A DNA stretch of 64,000 nt, taken from assembly GCA_964437245.1 (NCBI GenBank), contig CAYTGJ010000006.1:3456-67455 (forward strand), written 5' to 3'. This stretch comes from JANYCO01 sp964437245 (GTDB lineage Bacteria; Bacteroidota; Bacteroidia; Cytophagales; Cytophagaceae). Each line of letters starts with the position of its first letter. The first letter of the stretch is position 1. Both the position numbers and the translations under genes were made by a program. Below, piece by piece: positions 32,888-42,015 of this stretch. The notes beneath the pieces were generated by a model, which saw only the letters and a program-made list of their open reading frames with translations, did no database searches and was not told the origin of the DNA.

Positions 32888-35800
32888 TTATTTTTTTGCC
32901 AAAGCAGGAGCTGCTTTTTCTTTTTTGTCGATTGCTTTTGCAGGAGTCTCTTTTGTTTTGTCAGTCCATAAATCCAGGATCATCGGCACGGCGATGAACA
33001 AGGTAGAATAAGAACCGAATAATACTCCGATCAATAATGCAAATGAGAAGCTTTTCAGCGTTTCTCCTCCGAATAAGAAGAGGATCACTACCACCAGCAA
33101 TACAGTGAAGGTAGTCATGATTGTACGGCTCAACGTATAGTTGATCGCTTTGTTGATCAGATCTCCCAATTCTTCTTTGCTATAGTCGTGCAGGTCTTTT
33201 TTCGCCATCCCGAATACTTCACGTACACGGTCAAATACGATTACGGTATCGTTGATCGAGAACCCGACAATGGTCAGGATCGCTGCTACAAATACCTGGT
33301 CGATTTCGTAAGCAATACCAAAGAAACGAAGGATCGCAAAGATGGCGATCACGATGATCGCATCGTGGAACAGGGCTACCACGCTACCCAGTGAGAACTG
33401 CCATCTGCGGAATCGTACCAGGATGTATATGAAGATTCCGATCAGTGTCAGCAATAAGGACCATACCGAAGAAGACTTGATGTCGTCGGCAATGGTAGCG
33501 CCTACTTTTGTCGAATACAGGATGTTGAAATCATTTCCTTTGAAAGCCTGTAATCCTTGTGTCAGAGCCGTCTCCACTGCTGCATCTGCTTCGGCAGATT
33601 CATCGTCGATCAGGTAACTGGTAGTGACTTTTAACTTGGTGTCGCTGCCATAGGTTTTTACCTCCGTACCGGAACCTTTGAAATCGTCCGTCAGTTGTGA
33701 TCTCAGGTCTGAAGCTGTCACAGGTTCTTTAAACTCCACTACATAAGAACGTCCGCCTTTGAAGTCCACCCCGAAGTTCATACCACCTTGTATAATGATG
33801 GAGATAATTCCTATCACGATAATGGAAGTGGAAATGATGTAGGCAGTTTTCCGTTTGTTGATGATATTGAAGTTAAGCCCTTTAAACAAATTTCTGGAGA
33901 TCACCGTAGTAAACTTGAGGGAATTTTCGTCTTTGTCCTTTACCATCCAAAGTACGATTACCTTACTGATAAATACCGCTGTGAAGAAGGAACAAGCCAC
34001 CCCGATCATTAGCGTAAGTGCAAATCCTTTGATCGGTCCTGAGCCTAAGAAGAAAAGGATCAAACCGGTCAGTACGGTAGTCACGTTGGCATCGAAGATA
34101 GAGCTGAACGCTTTGTCGTATCCAAGATCGATCGCTGCACGCATACTCTTGCCTGCATCAAGTTCTTCTTTAATACGTTCGAAGATCAATACGTTGGCAT
34201 CTACCGCCATACCAATGGTCAGTACGATACCGGCTATTCCAGGGAGGGTCAGTACGGAGTTGAACGAGGCAAGCACACCCATGGTAAACAGGATGTTGAA
34301 GAGAAGGGCAACGTCTGCCACAAAACCACCTTTGTGGTAGTAAAGGACCATGAAGAATACTACGAGGCTAAGTCCTACGATCATAGAATACAATCCTGAA
34401 GAGATCGCTTCTTTACCCAGAGTTGGTCCTACAATTACTTCTTCCACGATTCTTACCGGAGCAGGAAGTTTACCTGCTTTCAGAATGTTTGCAAGGTCTT
34501 TCGCTTCTTCGAAAGAGAAATCACCTGTGATAGAAGAACGTCCGTTTGGAATTTCTCCGTTTACCACCGGAGCGGAATAGCAGTAATCATCCAGTACAAT
34601 GGCGATTCGCTTCTTATTGTTTGCTTCTCTGGAAGCATCAGCGGTCATTTTTTTCCATACTTTAGCTCCTTGTGAGTTCATGCTCATGGAAATTTCAAAT
34701 CCTTTTCCGTCCTGCGCTACATCTGAGCGGGCATCTGTGATCACATCTCCGGTAAGTTTTGCTTTTCCTTGTCTGGATTTTTTACCAGGGATCAGTTCCA
34801 GCATCATGTTTTTTGCTTTCTTTTCCCAATAGAACGTCAGGTCGCCCGGAAGCAACGCTTGTACTTTAGGCATGGCAAAAATTCTATTGATCTTCGCCGT
34901 ATCTTTTACAGAGTACATCAACTGGTATTGAGACTGGTTCAGACGGAAGATATCGGAAACCTTGTTTTGAGTGGTATCGGCAGCAGCAGAATCAGCTTTT
35001 GCCTGGTTGTTTGCATTGCTGTCTCCGTCGGCGCTCAGGTCATCATCTGCGGCAAGGTTGTCGGAATTAGTTTCTGTCCCTTCTTTGTCAGGTTGCTCCA
35101 GTGTCAGCAGGTAATTGTTGGCAGCGATCAGACTTGGGTAAATCTCCTGAATGGAATATACTTCCACAAACTCCAGCATGGCAGTTCCCTGTAAAAGGTT
35201 TCTTACACGCTGAGGGTTTTCCACTCCTGGTAACTCTACCATGATTCTTCCTGTTCCCGGAAGGATCTGTATGTTTGGCTGCACTGCTCCGAATTTGTCA
35301 ATACGGGCACGTATGATCACCAGTGAGCGCTCTACTGCTTCGTCTACTTCTTTGTCGATCATTTTCTGAACCTGATCGTCGGAAGAGTCAAATAAAATCC
35401 CTTTGGACTTATTGATCGAGTTAGCATAAATTCTTGCCAGTTTGTTATTCCCTTCTCTTTTCTTAAAAGCTTTATAAAACAAGGAAGTGAATTTTTCCTG
35501 TGAGCTTCTTTGTGCTTCGGTAGCATCTTTGAGTGCGGCGATAAAAGCAGGGTCCTTGCTGTTGTTACCGGCAAGCGCTTTCAGGATCTCCGTGGGAGAT
35601 ACCTCCAGCGTTACGTGCATACCACCCTGAAGGTCAAGTCCCAGTGCTAGTTCTGTTTCTTTGATCTCTTTGTAGGTGTATTTTGCTCCTAACACATTAT
35701 ACACCGGCTCCTCACTGATAGAATCCAGGTATTTTTGTTTTTTATTGATATCGACTTTACCGGTGGAGTCGATGGCAGATGCTTCTGCTTTTGCTTCAAT

Positions 35801-35890
35801 TCGTCTGGCGACGAAGGTGAAATGGATCAAGTATATACACAGCAGGGAAACTACTATGGTCAATACTATGATAAGACCTCTGTTTTTCAT
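32888..35890 (-). CDS. secDF: Fused protein translocase subunit SecDF
   Basis: 1000 residues joining SecD and SecF, as is common in Bacteroidota. It uses the proton gradient to pull secreted proteins from SecYEG on the periplasmic side. SecD part: N-terminal helix (LIIVLTIVVSLLCIYLIHF), LGLDLQGGMHVTLEV (DLQGG at 86-90), the P1 head with IIRARIDKFG and LPGVENPQRVRNLLQGTA, then five helices with VGLSLVVFFMVLYY and GIVLTIGMAVDANVLIFERIKEE (GMAVDANV). SecF part: MNFGVDFKGGRSYVV, and VAAILTIVGFSINDTVIVFDRVRE. Residues about 268-310 form a low-complexity Asp/Asn/Ala-rich insertion in P1. Both proton-relay Asp/Arg regions look intact. Single gene. Confidence 0.95.
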   Translation of the reverse strand: MKNRGLIIVLTIVVSLLCIYLIHFTFVARRIEAKAEASAIDSTGKVDINKKQKYLDSISEEPVYNVLGAKYTYKEIKETELALGLDLQGGMHVTLEVSPTEILKALAGNNSKDPAFIAALKDATEAQRSSQEKFTSLFYKAFKKREGNNKLARIYANSINKSKGILFDSSDDQVQKMIDKEVDEAVERSLVIIRARIDKFGAVQPNIQILPGTGRIMVELPGVENPQRVRNLLQGTAMLEFVEVYSIQEIYPSLIAANNYLLTLEQPDKEGTETNSDNLAADDDLSADGDSNANNQAKADSAAADTTQNKVSDIFRLNQSQYQLMYSVKDTAKINRIFAMPKVQALLPGDLTFYWEKKAKNMMLELIPGKKSRQGKAKLTGDVITDARSDVAQDGKGFEISMSMNSQGAKVWKKMTADASREANNKKRIAIVLDDYCYSAPVVNGEIPNGRSSITGDFSFEEAKDLANILKAGKLPAPVRIVEEVIVGPTLGKEAISSGLYSMIVGLSLVVFFMVLYYHKGGFVADVALLFNILFTMGVLASFNSVLTLPGIAGIVLTIGMAVDANVLIFERIKEELDAGKSMRAAIDLGYDKAFSSIFDANVTTVLTGLILFFLGSGPIKGFALTLMIGVACSFFTAVFISKVIVLWMVKDKDENSLKFTTVISRNLFKGLNFNIINKRKTAYIISTSIIVIGIISIIIQGGMNFGVDFKGGRSYVVEFKEPVTASDLRSQLTDDFKGSGTEVKTYGSDTKLKVTTSYLIDDESAEADAAVETALTQGLQAFKGNDFNILYSTKVGATIADDIKSSSVWSLLLTLIGIFIYILVRFRRWQFSLGSVVALFHDAIIVIAIFAILRFFGIAYEIDQVFVAAILTIVGFSINDTVIVFDRVREVFGMAKKDLHDYSKEELGDLINKAINYTLSRTIMTTFTVLLVVVILFLFGGETLKSFSFALLIGVLFGSYSTLFIAVPMILDLWTDKTKETPAKAIDKKEKAAPALAKK

Positions 35891-35989
35891 GATTAGTTTT
35901 TGAAATTTAAAATGTACTTAGAATTGTAATTATAGATAATAGCCGCCTGTACCTCAATAAATAGAAAAACGGCAAAGAAATATTATGCT

Positions 35990-36346
35990 TCAGGGAGCAT
36001 TGGGAGATATGAAATAAGTAAAAAGGGTACGGAAATACTTATCCGAAATGATAGAGCGCTGAGAAGGAAGAAGGATGGTTTCGGTAAAGGGAGCAAACTC
36101 AAAAGAGTAGAATAGAATTTCTTTGGCAAAATCCGGATGGATAAGCGAGACCACCACCGCTTCAAAATTCGGGGAAGCGGAAACCCGCTCTTCTTTCGGA
36201 GAGTTGTCAGAAGTGGTTTTTGAGCTGATCTCTTCCCTGTCCAGGGAGCTGGCAGTATAATGTATCCCGACTGAAGTCAGAAACACTGCTACTGTGAGCA
36301 GCAAAAGGAAAACCCCTTTGGTAATATGACGGTTGTTATGTTTCAT
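35990..36346 (-). CDS. Small membrane-anchored hypothetical protein
   Basis: 118 residues: a short basic N-terminus (MKHNNRHITKG), one hydrophobic helix (VFLLLLTVAVFLTSVGIHY), then a Ser/Lys/Glu-rich linker and a C-terminal block EILLPSQRSI / YFRTLFTYFISPNAP. The terminal ISPNAP recurs, to my memory, in small Bacteroidota proteins of unknown role. Function not known. It lies 99 bp upstream of secDF on the same strand but a role in secretion is not shown. Confidence 0.5.
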   Translation of the reverse strand: MKHNNRHITKGVFLLLLTVAVFLTSVGIHYTASSLDREEISSKTTSDNSPKEERVSASPNFEAVVVSLIHPDFAKEILFYSFEFAPFTETILLPSQRSIISDKYFRTLFTYFISPNAP

Positions 36347-36458
36347 AACATTTTGGCCTGCAAAGCTATGTAATTTTTATAAAGTAAAAAACTTATTTAG
36401 TGGGATATTGGCATAATTTTAGCGCAATTTTTGTAAATTTCACCCATATGGGACACCA

Positions 36459-36848
36459 ATGAAAAGAATTGTATCAGTTGTTTTTAATCTATTGTTAGTA
36501 AGCCATTTACTGCAAGCCCAGGACGATGTGCTGGGGAGTGTGAGAAGTTATTTCAAACAAGGGAATGCGCATGAAGTAGCACGTTATTTCAATAATATCG
36601 TGGAAATCAATATCGACGGTGAAAAAGGTAATTACAGTAAAACACAGGCAGAGTTCGTGTTAAGGGATTTTTTCAAGCGGAATCCTCCGGTTGATTTTCA
36701 AAAGATCCACCAGGGTTCTTCCAAGGAGGGCCTTACCTTCATGATCGGAAAATACACAGCTTCAGGAAATTCTTACCGGGTTTATATTGTGGTAAAACAA
36801 TTTAAGGGTACTTACATGGTCGATACTATTGACTTTAGCAAAGAATAA
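36459..36848 (+). CDS. DUF4783 secreted protein
   Basis: 129 residues with a signal peptide (KRIVSVVFNLLLVSHLLQAQ). The mature part fits DUF4783 throughout: VRSYFKQGNAHEVARYFNNIVEINIDG, GNYSKTQAEFVLRDFFKRNPP, FQKIHQGSSKEGLTFMIGKY and YRVYIVVKQFKGTYMVDTI, an NTF2-like alpha+beta fold. The family is exported and of unknown role. The gene precedes nadC by 111 bp on the same strand. Confidence 0.82.
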   Translation: MKRIVSVVFNLLLVSHLLQAQDDVLGSVRSYFKQGNAHEVARYFNNIVEINIDGEKGNYSKTQAEFVLRDFFKRNPPVDFQKIHQGSSKEGLTFMIGKYTASGNSYRVYIVVKQFKGTYMVDTIDFSKE

Positions 36849-36959
36849 GAAGGTTGTTTCTTTGTCTCTCCCCGTAAAATACCTGCGCCAATTTCACGCA
36901 AATGTTTTTTTTTGCAAAAAGAGGATTAATTTTGTCCTGATTTAAATCCATATACTCGT

Positions 36960-37811
36960 TTGAACTACCTGTCTGAAAAATCAATTTTACAATTTATAGA
37001 TGCAGCACTGCTGGAAGATATAGGAGATGGTGACCATTCTTCTTTGTCTTCTATTCCCGCAAATGCGGAAAGTAAAGCCCGGCTGATTGTAAAAGGAGAA
37101 GGAGTGTTGGCAGGGGTCGCACTGGCTGAGAAGATCATAGAAAGAGTGGATCCAGCCTTGAAAACAGAGGTCTTCATAAAAGACGGTACACCGGTCCGCT
37201 ATGGCGACATCGGATTTCATTTGTATGGCAATGTGCATTCCATTCTGAAAGCAGAGCGCCTGGTCCTGAACTGCATGCAGCGTATGAGTGGTATCGCTAC
37301 CCTGACTTCTGAGATCGTACAGTTGATCAGCCATACGAACGCCAAATTACTGGATACAAGAAAAACCACCCCCAATTTCAGGATTCCTGAAAAATGGGCG
37401 GTTAAGATAGGAGGAGGAGAAAACCACCGGTTCGGATTGTTCGATATGATCATTCTGAAAGACAATCACGTGGATTATGCAGGAGGGGTCCGAAAAGCGA
37501 TAGAAGCTTCCTGCGCTTATGTGAAACAGACCGGAAAAGCTCTCCGGATCGAAATAGAGACCCGCACCCTGGAAGAAGTAGACGAAGCACTGCAGACCGG
37601 CGGCATGCACCGGATCATGCTTGACAATATGAGCGTGGAAACGATGAAGCAGGCCGTGAAAATGATCGGCGGAAGATACGAAGTGGAAGCATCGGGAGGA
37701 GTTACCAAAGAGACCATCCGGGCGATTGCAGAGACCGGGGTGGATTTTATTTCTGTAGGAGCGCTTACACACTCTGTGAAGAGTATGGATATCAGCTTGA
37801 AAGCATTTTGA
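36960..37811 (+). CDS. nadC: Nicotinate-nucleotide pyrophosphorylase (quinolinate phosphoribosyltransferase)
   Basis: 283 residues. It converts quinolinate and PRPP to nicotinate mononucleotide in de novo NAD synthesis. Motifs: LLEDIGDGDHSS at the start, ERLVLNCMQRMSGIAT, LLDTRKTTPNFRIPEKWAVKIGGGENHRFGLFDMIILKDNH (the substrate-binding Arg/Lys block), IEIETRTLEE, IMLDNMS and EASGGV. Start is TTG at 36960: conserved residues begin within ten codons of it and no in-frame ATG is available upstream or nearby. A -7-like TAATTTTG lies at 36927-36934. Confidence 0.92.
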   Translation: MNYLSEKSILQFIDAALLEDIGDGDHSSLSSIPANAESKARLIVKGEGVLAGVALAEKIIERVDPALKTEVFIKDGTPVRYGDIGFHLYGNVHSILKAERLVLNCMQRMSGIATLTSEIVQLISHTNAKLLDTRKTTPNFRIPEKWAVKIGGGENHRFGLFDMIILKDNHVDYAGGVRKAIEASCAYVKQTGKALRIEIETRTLEEVDEALQTGGMHRIMLDNMSVETMKQAVKMIGGRYEVEASGGVTKETIRAIAETGVDFISVGALTHSVKSMDISLKAF

Positions 37812-37847
37812 TTTTAGTAAGAGTAATATAAATAAGAAGGAACAACA

Positions 37848-38327
37848 ATGATCATCAAAACAAAAAAATACCAATTACCTAAGAAAACGTATATTCAAAT
37901 AGCCCTTACTGCACTTATTAAAAAGCAGTGGTGGTATATTGGTGCACCTATATTATTTGCGGCGATCGCTTTTGCGTTGCCGGCCTATAAGTGGTGGTTC
38001 ATCGTTACGGCGATCCTTGCCGTGGTTATTTATATCCTTTTCTGGGCCATTCAGTTTACCGGGGTCACCCAGCTTCCTCAAAACCAGATCATGTTTGATA
38101 AGCTTTCGTATGAGATAGATTCACGTCAGATCATGATCAAAGTGGATCCTCGTCGCGGAAGCCCGATCAACTGGGATATGATCAAGGAAGCGTATGCCAA
38201 TAAAGACCACTTCCTTTTTATGGTCAATAAAGCGCAGATTATCTATCTTCCATACAAGATCTTCAATTCTGATTACGAAGTGAAATTTGTGGAAACGATC
38301 CTGAAAAGAAAAGAGTTTATAAAGTAA
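37848..38327 (+). CDS. YcxB-like membrane protein
   Basis: 159 residues. Two membrane helices in the N-terminal half (WWYIGAPILFAAIAFALPAY and WWFIVTAILAVVIYILFWAI) and a soluble beta-rich C-terminus with IMFDKLSYEIDSRQIMIKV, INWDMIKEAYANKDHFLFMV and IIYLPYKIF, which is the YcxB-like pattern. Role unknown. It starts 36 bp after nadC and may be read with it. Confidence 0.65.
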   Translation: MIIKTKKYQLPKKTYIQIALTALIKKQWWYIGAPILFAAIAFALPAYKWWFIVTAILAVVIYILFWAIQFTGVTQLPQNQIMFDKLSYEIDSRQIMIKVDPRRGSPINWDMIKEAYANKDHFLFMVNKAQIIYLPYKIFNSDYEVKFVETILKRKEFIK

Positions 38328-38372
38328 CCCTATTTAAGATCGCTCCGGCTCAGGATCTTTTTTAGATACAGG

Positions 38373-38422
38373 ATGCCAGGTTCAAGATATAAGAAATAAT
38401 AAAAATATCTTGAACCTGGCAT
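38373..38422. terminator. 18-bp perfect hairpin, GATACCAGATAC family (copy 3)
   Basis: ATGCCAGGTTCAAGATAT (38373-38390) and its exact reverse complement (38405-38422) around a 14-nt A-rich loop, between convergent genes. Likely a terminator for both; related in sequence to 25414-25476 and 26613-26757. Confidence 0.7.
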
Positions 38423-38429
38423 TTGTAAA

Positions 38430-40007
38430 TCAGGCAAAGATCCTTTTTTCTTTAACGGCCAGTCCGCCCAGGTATGGGCAATTTTTTACTGCTTCCAGTC
38501 CTTCAAATTGTACCGGGATTTTATCATACCCGTAGGTATGGTCAAGTGTTTGGGTAAGATTGTTGTCGCCCATGCTTACGTCCACGTCCTGCATCGTCAT
38601 CTGGGAAGGATGTTCGTATCCGCAGGCATGTGTGATCTCCATCATTTCTTTCCGGAGGTTTTTTACATAGTTGTAGAAACGCTCCGACTTCAACGGAACA
38701 TCGATTCCTGACTGAAGCCATTTGTTCTGGGTGGCGATCCCGGCCGGGCAACGGTTGGTATGGCAGATCTGAGCCTGGATACAGCCGATGGACATCATGG
38801 CTTCACGGGCTACATTGATCAGGTCTGCTCCCATGGCAAAGGCCATCATGGCTTTGGCCGGGAAACCCAGTTTGCCCGAAGCGATGAATACGACCCGGTC
38901 GGTCAGCCCTCTTTTCGCAAATACTTTGTATACATTGCTGAATGCATAGATGAAAGGCAGGGATACGTGGTCTGCAAAAGCCGGCGGGGCTGCTCCTGTA
39001 CCGCCTTCTCCTCCGTCAATCGTAATAAAGTCTGGTCCTTTGCCGGTTTTCAGCATAAGGTCGGCCAGCTCTTCCCACATCTCCATCTTCCCGACGGCCG
39101 CTTTGAACCCTACCGGAAGTCCTGTACGGTCTGCGATCCGTTCAATGAAGTCGACCATTTCAGTGACATTTTTAAACTCGCTGTGGAACGTAGGAGACAG
39201 CGCATCTTTCCCCATAGGGATGTGACGTATATTGGCAATTTCGTGTGTGATCTTGGCCGCTGGCAGTACTCCTCCTTTGCCGGGTTTTGCTCCCTGGGAA
39301 AGCTTTATTTCAATGGCTCTCACAAATGGATTTTTTTCTACCAGGTGAGCAAGCTTGTCCATCGAAAACCCTTTTTCGTCTCTCACTCCGAAATAACCGG
39401 TTCCGAAATGAAATACGACGTCGGCGCCGTTGGAATGGTAAGGAGATAATCCTCCTTCACCGGTATTGTGATAGCATCCGGCTTTCAGCGAGCCAAGATT
39501 CATGGACTCTACTGCTCTGGCAGAGAGAGAACCGTAACTCATGGCGGAGATGTTGACGACCGAATACGGACGGTAAGGTCTTCTGCGTTTATGATATAAT
39601 CCCATAACCTTGGCACAGGGTACAAAACTCATGTCCCTGGCACTCGGGTGCTCTTTGGAAGGGATATAATTGAACATCGTGGGGTTAATGAAAATATGGC
39701 CGGCACTGTAGATGTCCTGGTCCGTACCAAAACCGGAATAGTTATTTTCCCGTTTGGCAGAGGCATAGATCCAGGAGCGTTCGCTTCTTTTGAAAGGCAG
39801 TTCTTCCCGGTTGTTGGCTACAATGTACTGTCTTAATTCCGGTCCTATTCTTTCAAGCATATAACGAAGATGACCTACTACCGGAAAGTTATGCTTAATG
39901 GTTTGCCTCCGGTTGAAAAATATATCTTTGATTGCTATAAAGAAGATAAATAGAATCGGATAGATCCACCAGGGAATGCTAGCTATAAAGTCCAAAACGT
40001 CTTTCAT
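38430..40007 (-). CDS. FMN-binding glutamate synthase family protein
   Basis: 525 residues. One N-terminal membrane helix (IPWWIYPILFIFFIAI) is followed by a single GltS-like TIM barrel: VNISAMSYGSLSARAVESM, YHNTGEGGLSPYH, EIKLSQGAKPGKGGVLP, FITIDGGEGGTGAAPPAFADH (FMN phosphate) and the Cys motif CIQAQICHTNRCPAGIATQ (3Fe-4S ligands in glutamate synthase). The amidotransferase and C-terminal domains of true GltB are absent, so it is not a complete glutamate synthase; these stand-alone proteins have no fixed role. Membrane-tethered, active side cytosolic. Confidence 0.85.
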   Translation of the reverse strand: MKDVLDFIASIPWWIYPILFIFFIAIKDIFFNRRQTIKHNFPVVGHLRYMLERIGPELRQYIVANNREELPFKRSERSWIYASAKRENNYSGFGTDQDIYSAGHIFINPTMFNYIPSKEHPSARDMSFVPCAKVMGLYHKRRRPYRPYSVVNISAMSYGSLSARAVESMNLGSLKAGCYHNTGEGGLSPYHSNGADVVFHFGTGYFGVRDEKGFSMDKLAHLVEKNPFVRAIEIKLSQGAKPGKGGVLPAAKITHEIANIRHIPMGKDALSPTFHSEFKNVTEMVDFIERIADRTGLPVGFKAAVGKMEMWEELADLMLKTGKGPDFITIDGGEGGTGAAPPAFADHVSLPFIYAFSNVYKVFAKRGLTDRVVFIASGKLGFPAKAMMAFAMGADLINVAREAMMSIGCIQAQICHTNRCPAGIATQNKWLQSGIDVPLKSERFYNYVKNLRKEMMEITHACGYEHPSQMTMQDVDVSMGDNNLTQTLDHTYGYDKIPVQFEGLEAVKNCPYLGGLAVKEKRIFA

Positions 40008-40248
40008 GAAAGTCAGAATAATTTAATTTTCTTTCGAGTTATAAAATATATTTCAGATTAAAAAACGAAGTTGAGCCATAAAAGTTCTATCGGAGAAAGA
40101 GAAAGTATGGTTTTTACGGTCTTTCCGGCACGTTGTATTTTAGGTAGATTGTATGTAAAGAGTGGTGTTTTTTTTAGAATAGGTATGAATAAATAACCAA
40201 CGTTTCTTATTTTAGGGACTTTGACGCTGTAAACTAACAACTAAACAC

Positions 40249-41229
40249 ATGAAAAAAACATTTTACGCTCTGGCAGTATTGGTTGCATCCGGAGGTTTGT
40301 ATTCCTGCGGAGGAAGCGAAACTAAAAAGGCTCCGGACGATTTTTCCGGGGCAGGGAAAATCGCGGCAAACTCTTATACTCCGATAGACAAAGGAAATGG
40401 TATACTGGCCTTTGAGTTTAACGGCCTATACTTTGAGGCAGATGCCAATCATGCCGGTCGTATCAGTGCATTTGCACTGGAAGGGAAAAATATCCTGAGT
40501 GGAAAAGAGGTCAACGAAGTAAACTGGGGAACTTCTCTCTGGCCTAGTCCGCAAAGTGCCTGGGGCTGGCCTCCTTCTCAGGAACTGGATGCGAAGCCAT
40601 ATAAAGGGGGAATCAAGGATTCACTTTGTATCGAACTGGTTTCTGAAAAGGATTCGTTGCTCGGATTGGTATTCACTAAAAATTATAAGGCAAATCCTGC
40701 CGACACATCCGTGATTGTTACTTATACTATTGCCAACAGGTCAGATAAAAAACAATCGGTGGCACCTTGGGAGATCAGCCGGGTGGCTTCCGGAGGACTT
40801 ACCTTGTATCCTACCGGGAAAAGTAAAAAACAACAACTTCTTGCTCCGCTGACAACGGATAAAGATGGGATCACCTGGTTTGAGTACGACTCTGCTAAAA
40901 TGACGTTTGCGCCGAGTGAAGTGCCGAAATTAATTCACGATGGCGCAGAAGGCTGGCTGGCACAGGTAAACGGTGATTTACTCCTTATTAAAAAATTTGC
41001 CGATGTCCCGGTCGAAAAAATTGCTCCGGGCGAAGGAGAGATCGAGTTTTATGCCAATCCTGACAAATCCTATATTGAGATCGAACAGCAGGGGGCATAT
41101 ACCTCTCTGGCTCCGGGTGAAGAATTGAAATGGGAAGTTACCTGGTATTTGCGTAAGCTTCCTTCCGGCATCCAGGCCAAAACCGGTAATAAAGAACTGG
41201 CAGATTATATCCGGTCGGTCGTGCGGTAG
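40249..41229 (+). CDS. DUF4380 lipoprotein
   Basis: 326 residues. Lipoprotein signal (KKTFYALAVLVASGGLYSCGG, lipid Cys20). The mature beta-sandwich matches DUF4380: GLYFEADANHAGRISAFALEGKN, NWGTSLWPSPQSAWGWPP, VIVTYTIANRSDKKQSVAPWEISRV and GGLTLYPTG, which are laid out as in the aldose-epimerase-like galactose mutarotase fold (carbohydrate-binding super-sandwich). It may bind or modify a sugar in the periplasm; this is inference. Monocistronic with its own terminator. Confidence 0.82.
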   Translation: MKKTFYALAVLVASGGLYSCGGSETKKAPDDFSGAGKIAANSYTPIDKGNGILAFEFNGLYFEADANHAGRISAFALEGKNILSGKEVNEVNWGTSLWPSPQSAWGWPPSQELDAKPYKGGIKDSLCIELVSEKDSLLGLVFTKNYKANPADTSVIVTYTIANRSDKKQSVAPWEISRVASGGLTLYPTGKSKKQQLLAPLTTDKDGITWFEYDSAKMTFAPSEVPKLIHDGAEGWLAQVNGDLLLIKKFADVPVEKIAPGEGEIEFYANPDKSYIEIEQQGAYTSLAPGEELKWEVTWYLRKLPSGIQAKTGNKELADYIRSVVR

Positions 41230-41287
41230 TATAAGCCAGGAAATTTGTCCGGGACAAGTCTACAAGATTTTATAATAAATTTCAGCG

Positions 41288-41328
41288 AAAATAACCCTTC
41301 TGTTTTTTAACATTGAAGGGTTATTTTT
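41288..41328 (+). terminator. Terminator of the DUF4380 gene
   Basis: AAAATAACCCTTC and GAAGGGTTATTTTT form a 13-bp stem with a T-rich tail, 59 bp after the stop. Confidence 0.85.
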
Positions 41329-41355
41329 ATATTGACTGATCTAAAAAATAGCGGT

Positions 41356-42015
41356 ATGGCAAGAGAAAAACTGATTCCCTTTCTGAAAAAAATAAAGTCC
41401 AACAATAACAAAGAGTGGTTTGATAAAAACCGCCCGGAGTATGAATCGGTACGGGAAGAATTTATTGAACTGATGGCAGACGTGGTGAAGAAGTTTGGAA
41501 AGACAGATGCTTCCATTGCCTCCACCGATCCGAGAAAAACACTGTTCCGGATCAACCGTGACGTTCGTTTTTCAAAGGACAAAGCTCCCTATAAGACAAA
41601 CATGGCAGCTTATATGGCGGACGGAGGCAAGAAATCTCCTAAAGCCGGTTATTACCTTCATGTAGAACCAGGGAATTGTTTTCTGGCGGGAGGAGTATGG
41701 ATGCCGGAACCGGAGCATCTGAAAAAGATCAGGCAGGAGATTGATTACAATGGAGAAGCACTGAAAAAAATAGTAACCACAAAAGAATTCAAAGAGCTGT
41801 TTGGTGGTTTGAGTGAGGAAGATAAGCTGATACGCGTCCCCAAAGATTTCGATCCGGAAAACCCTTTCGCCGAATATCTTAAGCTTAAAAGTTTTATTGC
41901 CGTACACGGATTTGAAGATAAGCAACTGGCAGATCCGAAGTTTGCGGACTATTGTGCCAGGATTTTTAAAGCAACGTATCCACTGAATCAGTTTTTAAAC
42001 AGTTCGTTTGATTAA
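41356..42015 (+). CDS. DUF2461 / TIGR02453 family protein (paralogue 2)
   Basis: 219 residues from the ATG at 41356 (a TTG at 41332 is upstream in frame). Same motifs as the protein at 26798: LIPFLKKIKSNNNKEWFDKNRPEY, LFRINRDVRFSKDKAPYKTN, and GYYLHVEPGNCFLAGGVWMP. Cytosolic, unknown function. Its stop overlaps the next start by one base (TAATG), so both are translated from one mRNA. Confidence 0.85.
   Translation: MAREKLIPFLKKIKSNNNKEWFDKNRPEYESVREEFIELMADVVKKFGKTDASIASTDPRKTLFRINRDVRFSKDKAPYKTNMAAYMADGGKKSPKAGYYLHVEPGNCFLAGGVWMPEPEHLKKIRQEIDYNGEALKKIVTTKEFKELFGGLSEEDKLIRVPKDFDPENPFAEYLKLKSFIAVHGFEDKQLADPKFADYCARIFKATYPLNQFLNSSFD

Noticed and set aside
41241..41257. Palindrome TTGTCC-G-GGACAA as a member of the GTC-CCCT-GAC family
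   Set aside because: It lacks the CCCT loop and cannot form a hairpin with a one-base centre.
26798..42015. Recent duplication of the DUF2461 gene
   Set aside because: The two proteins (26798-27487 and 41356-42015) share motifs but differ widely elsewhere and in context, so they are old paralogues, not a recent copy.
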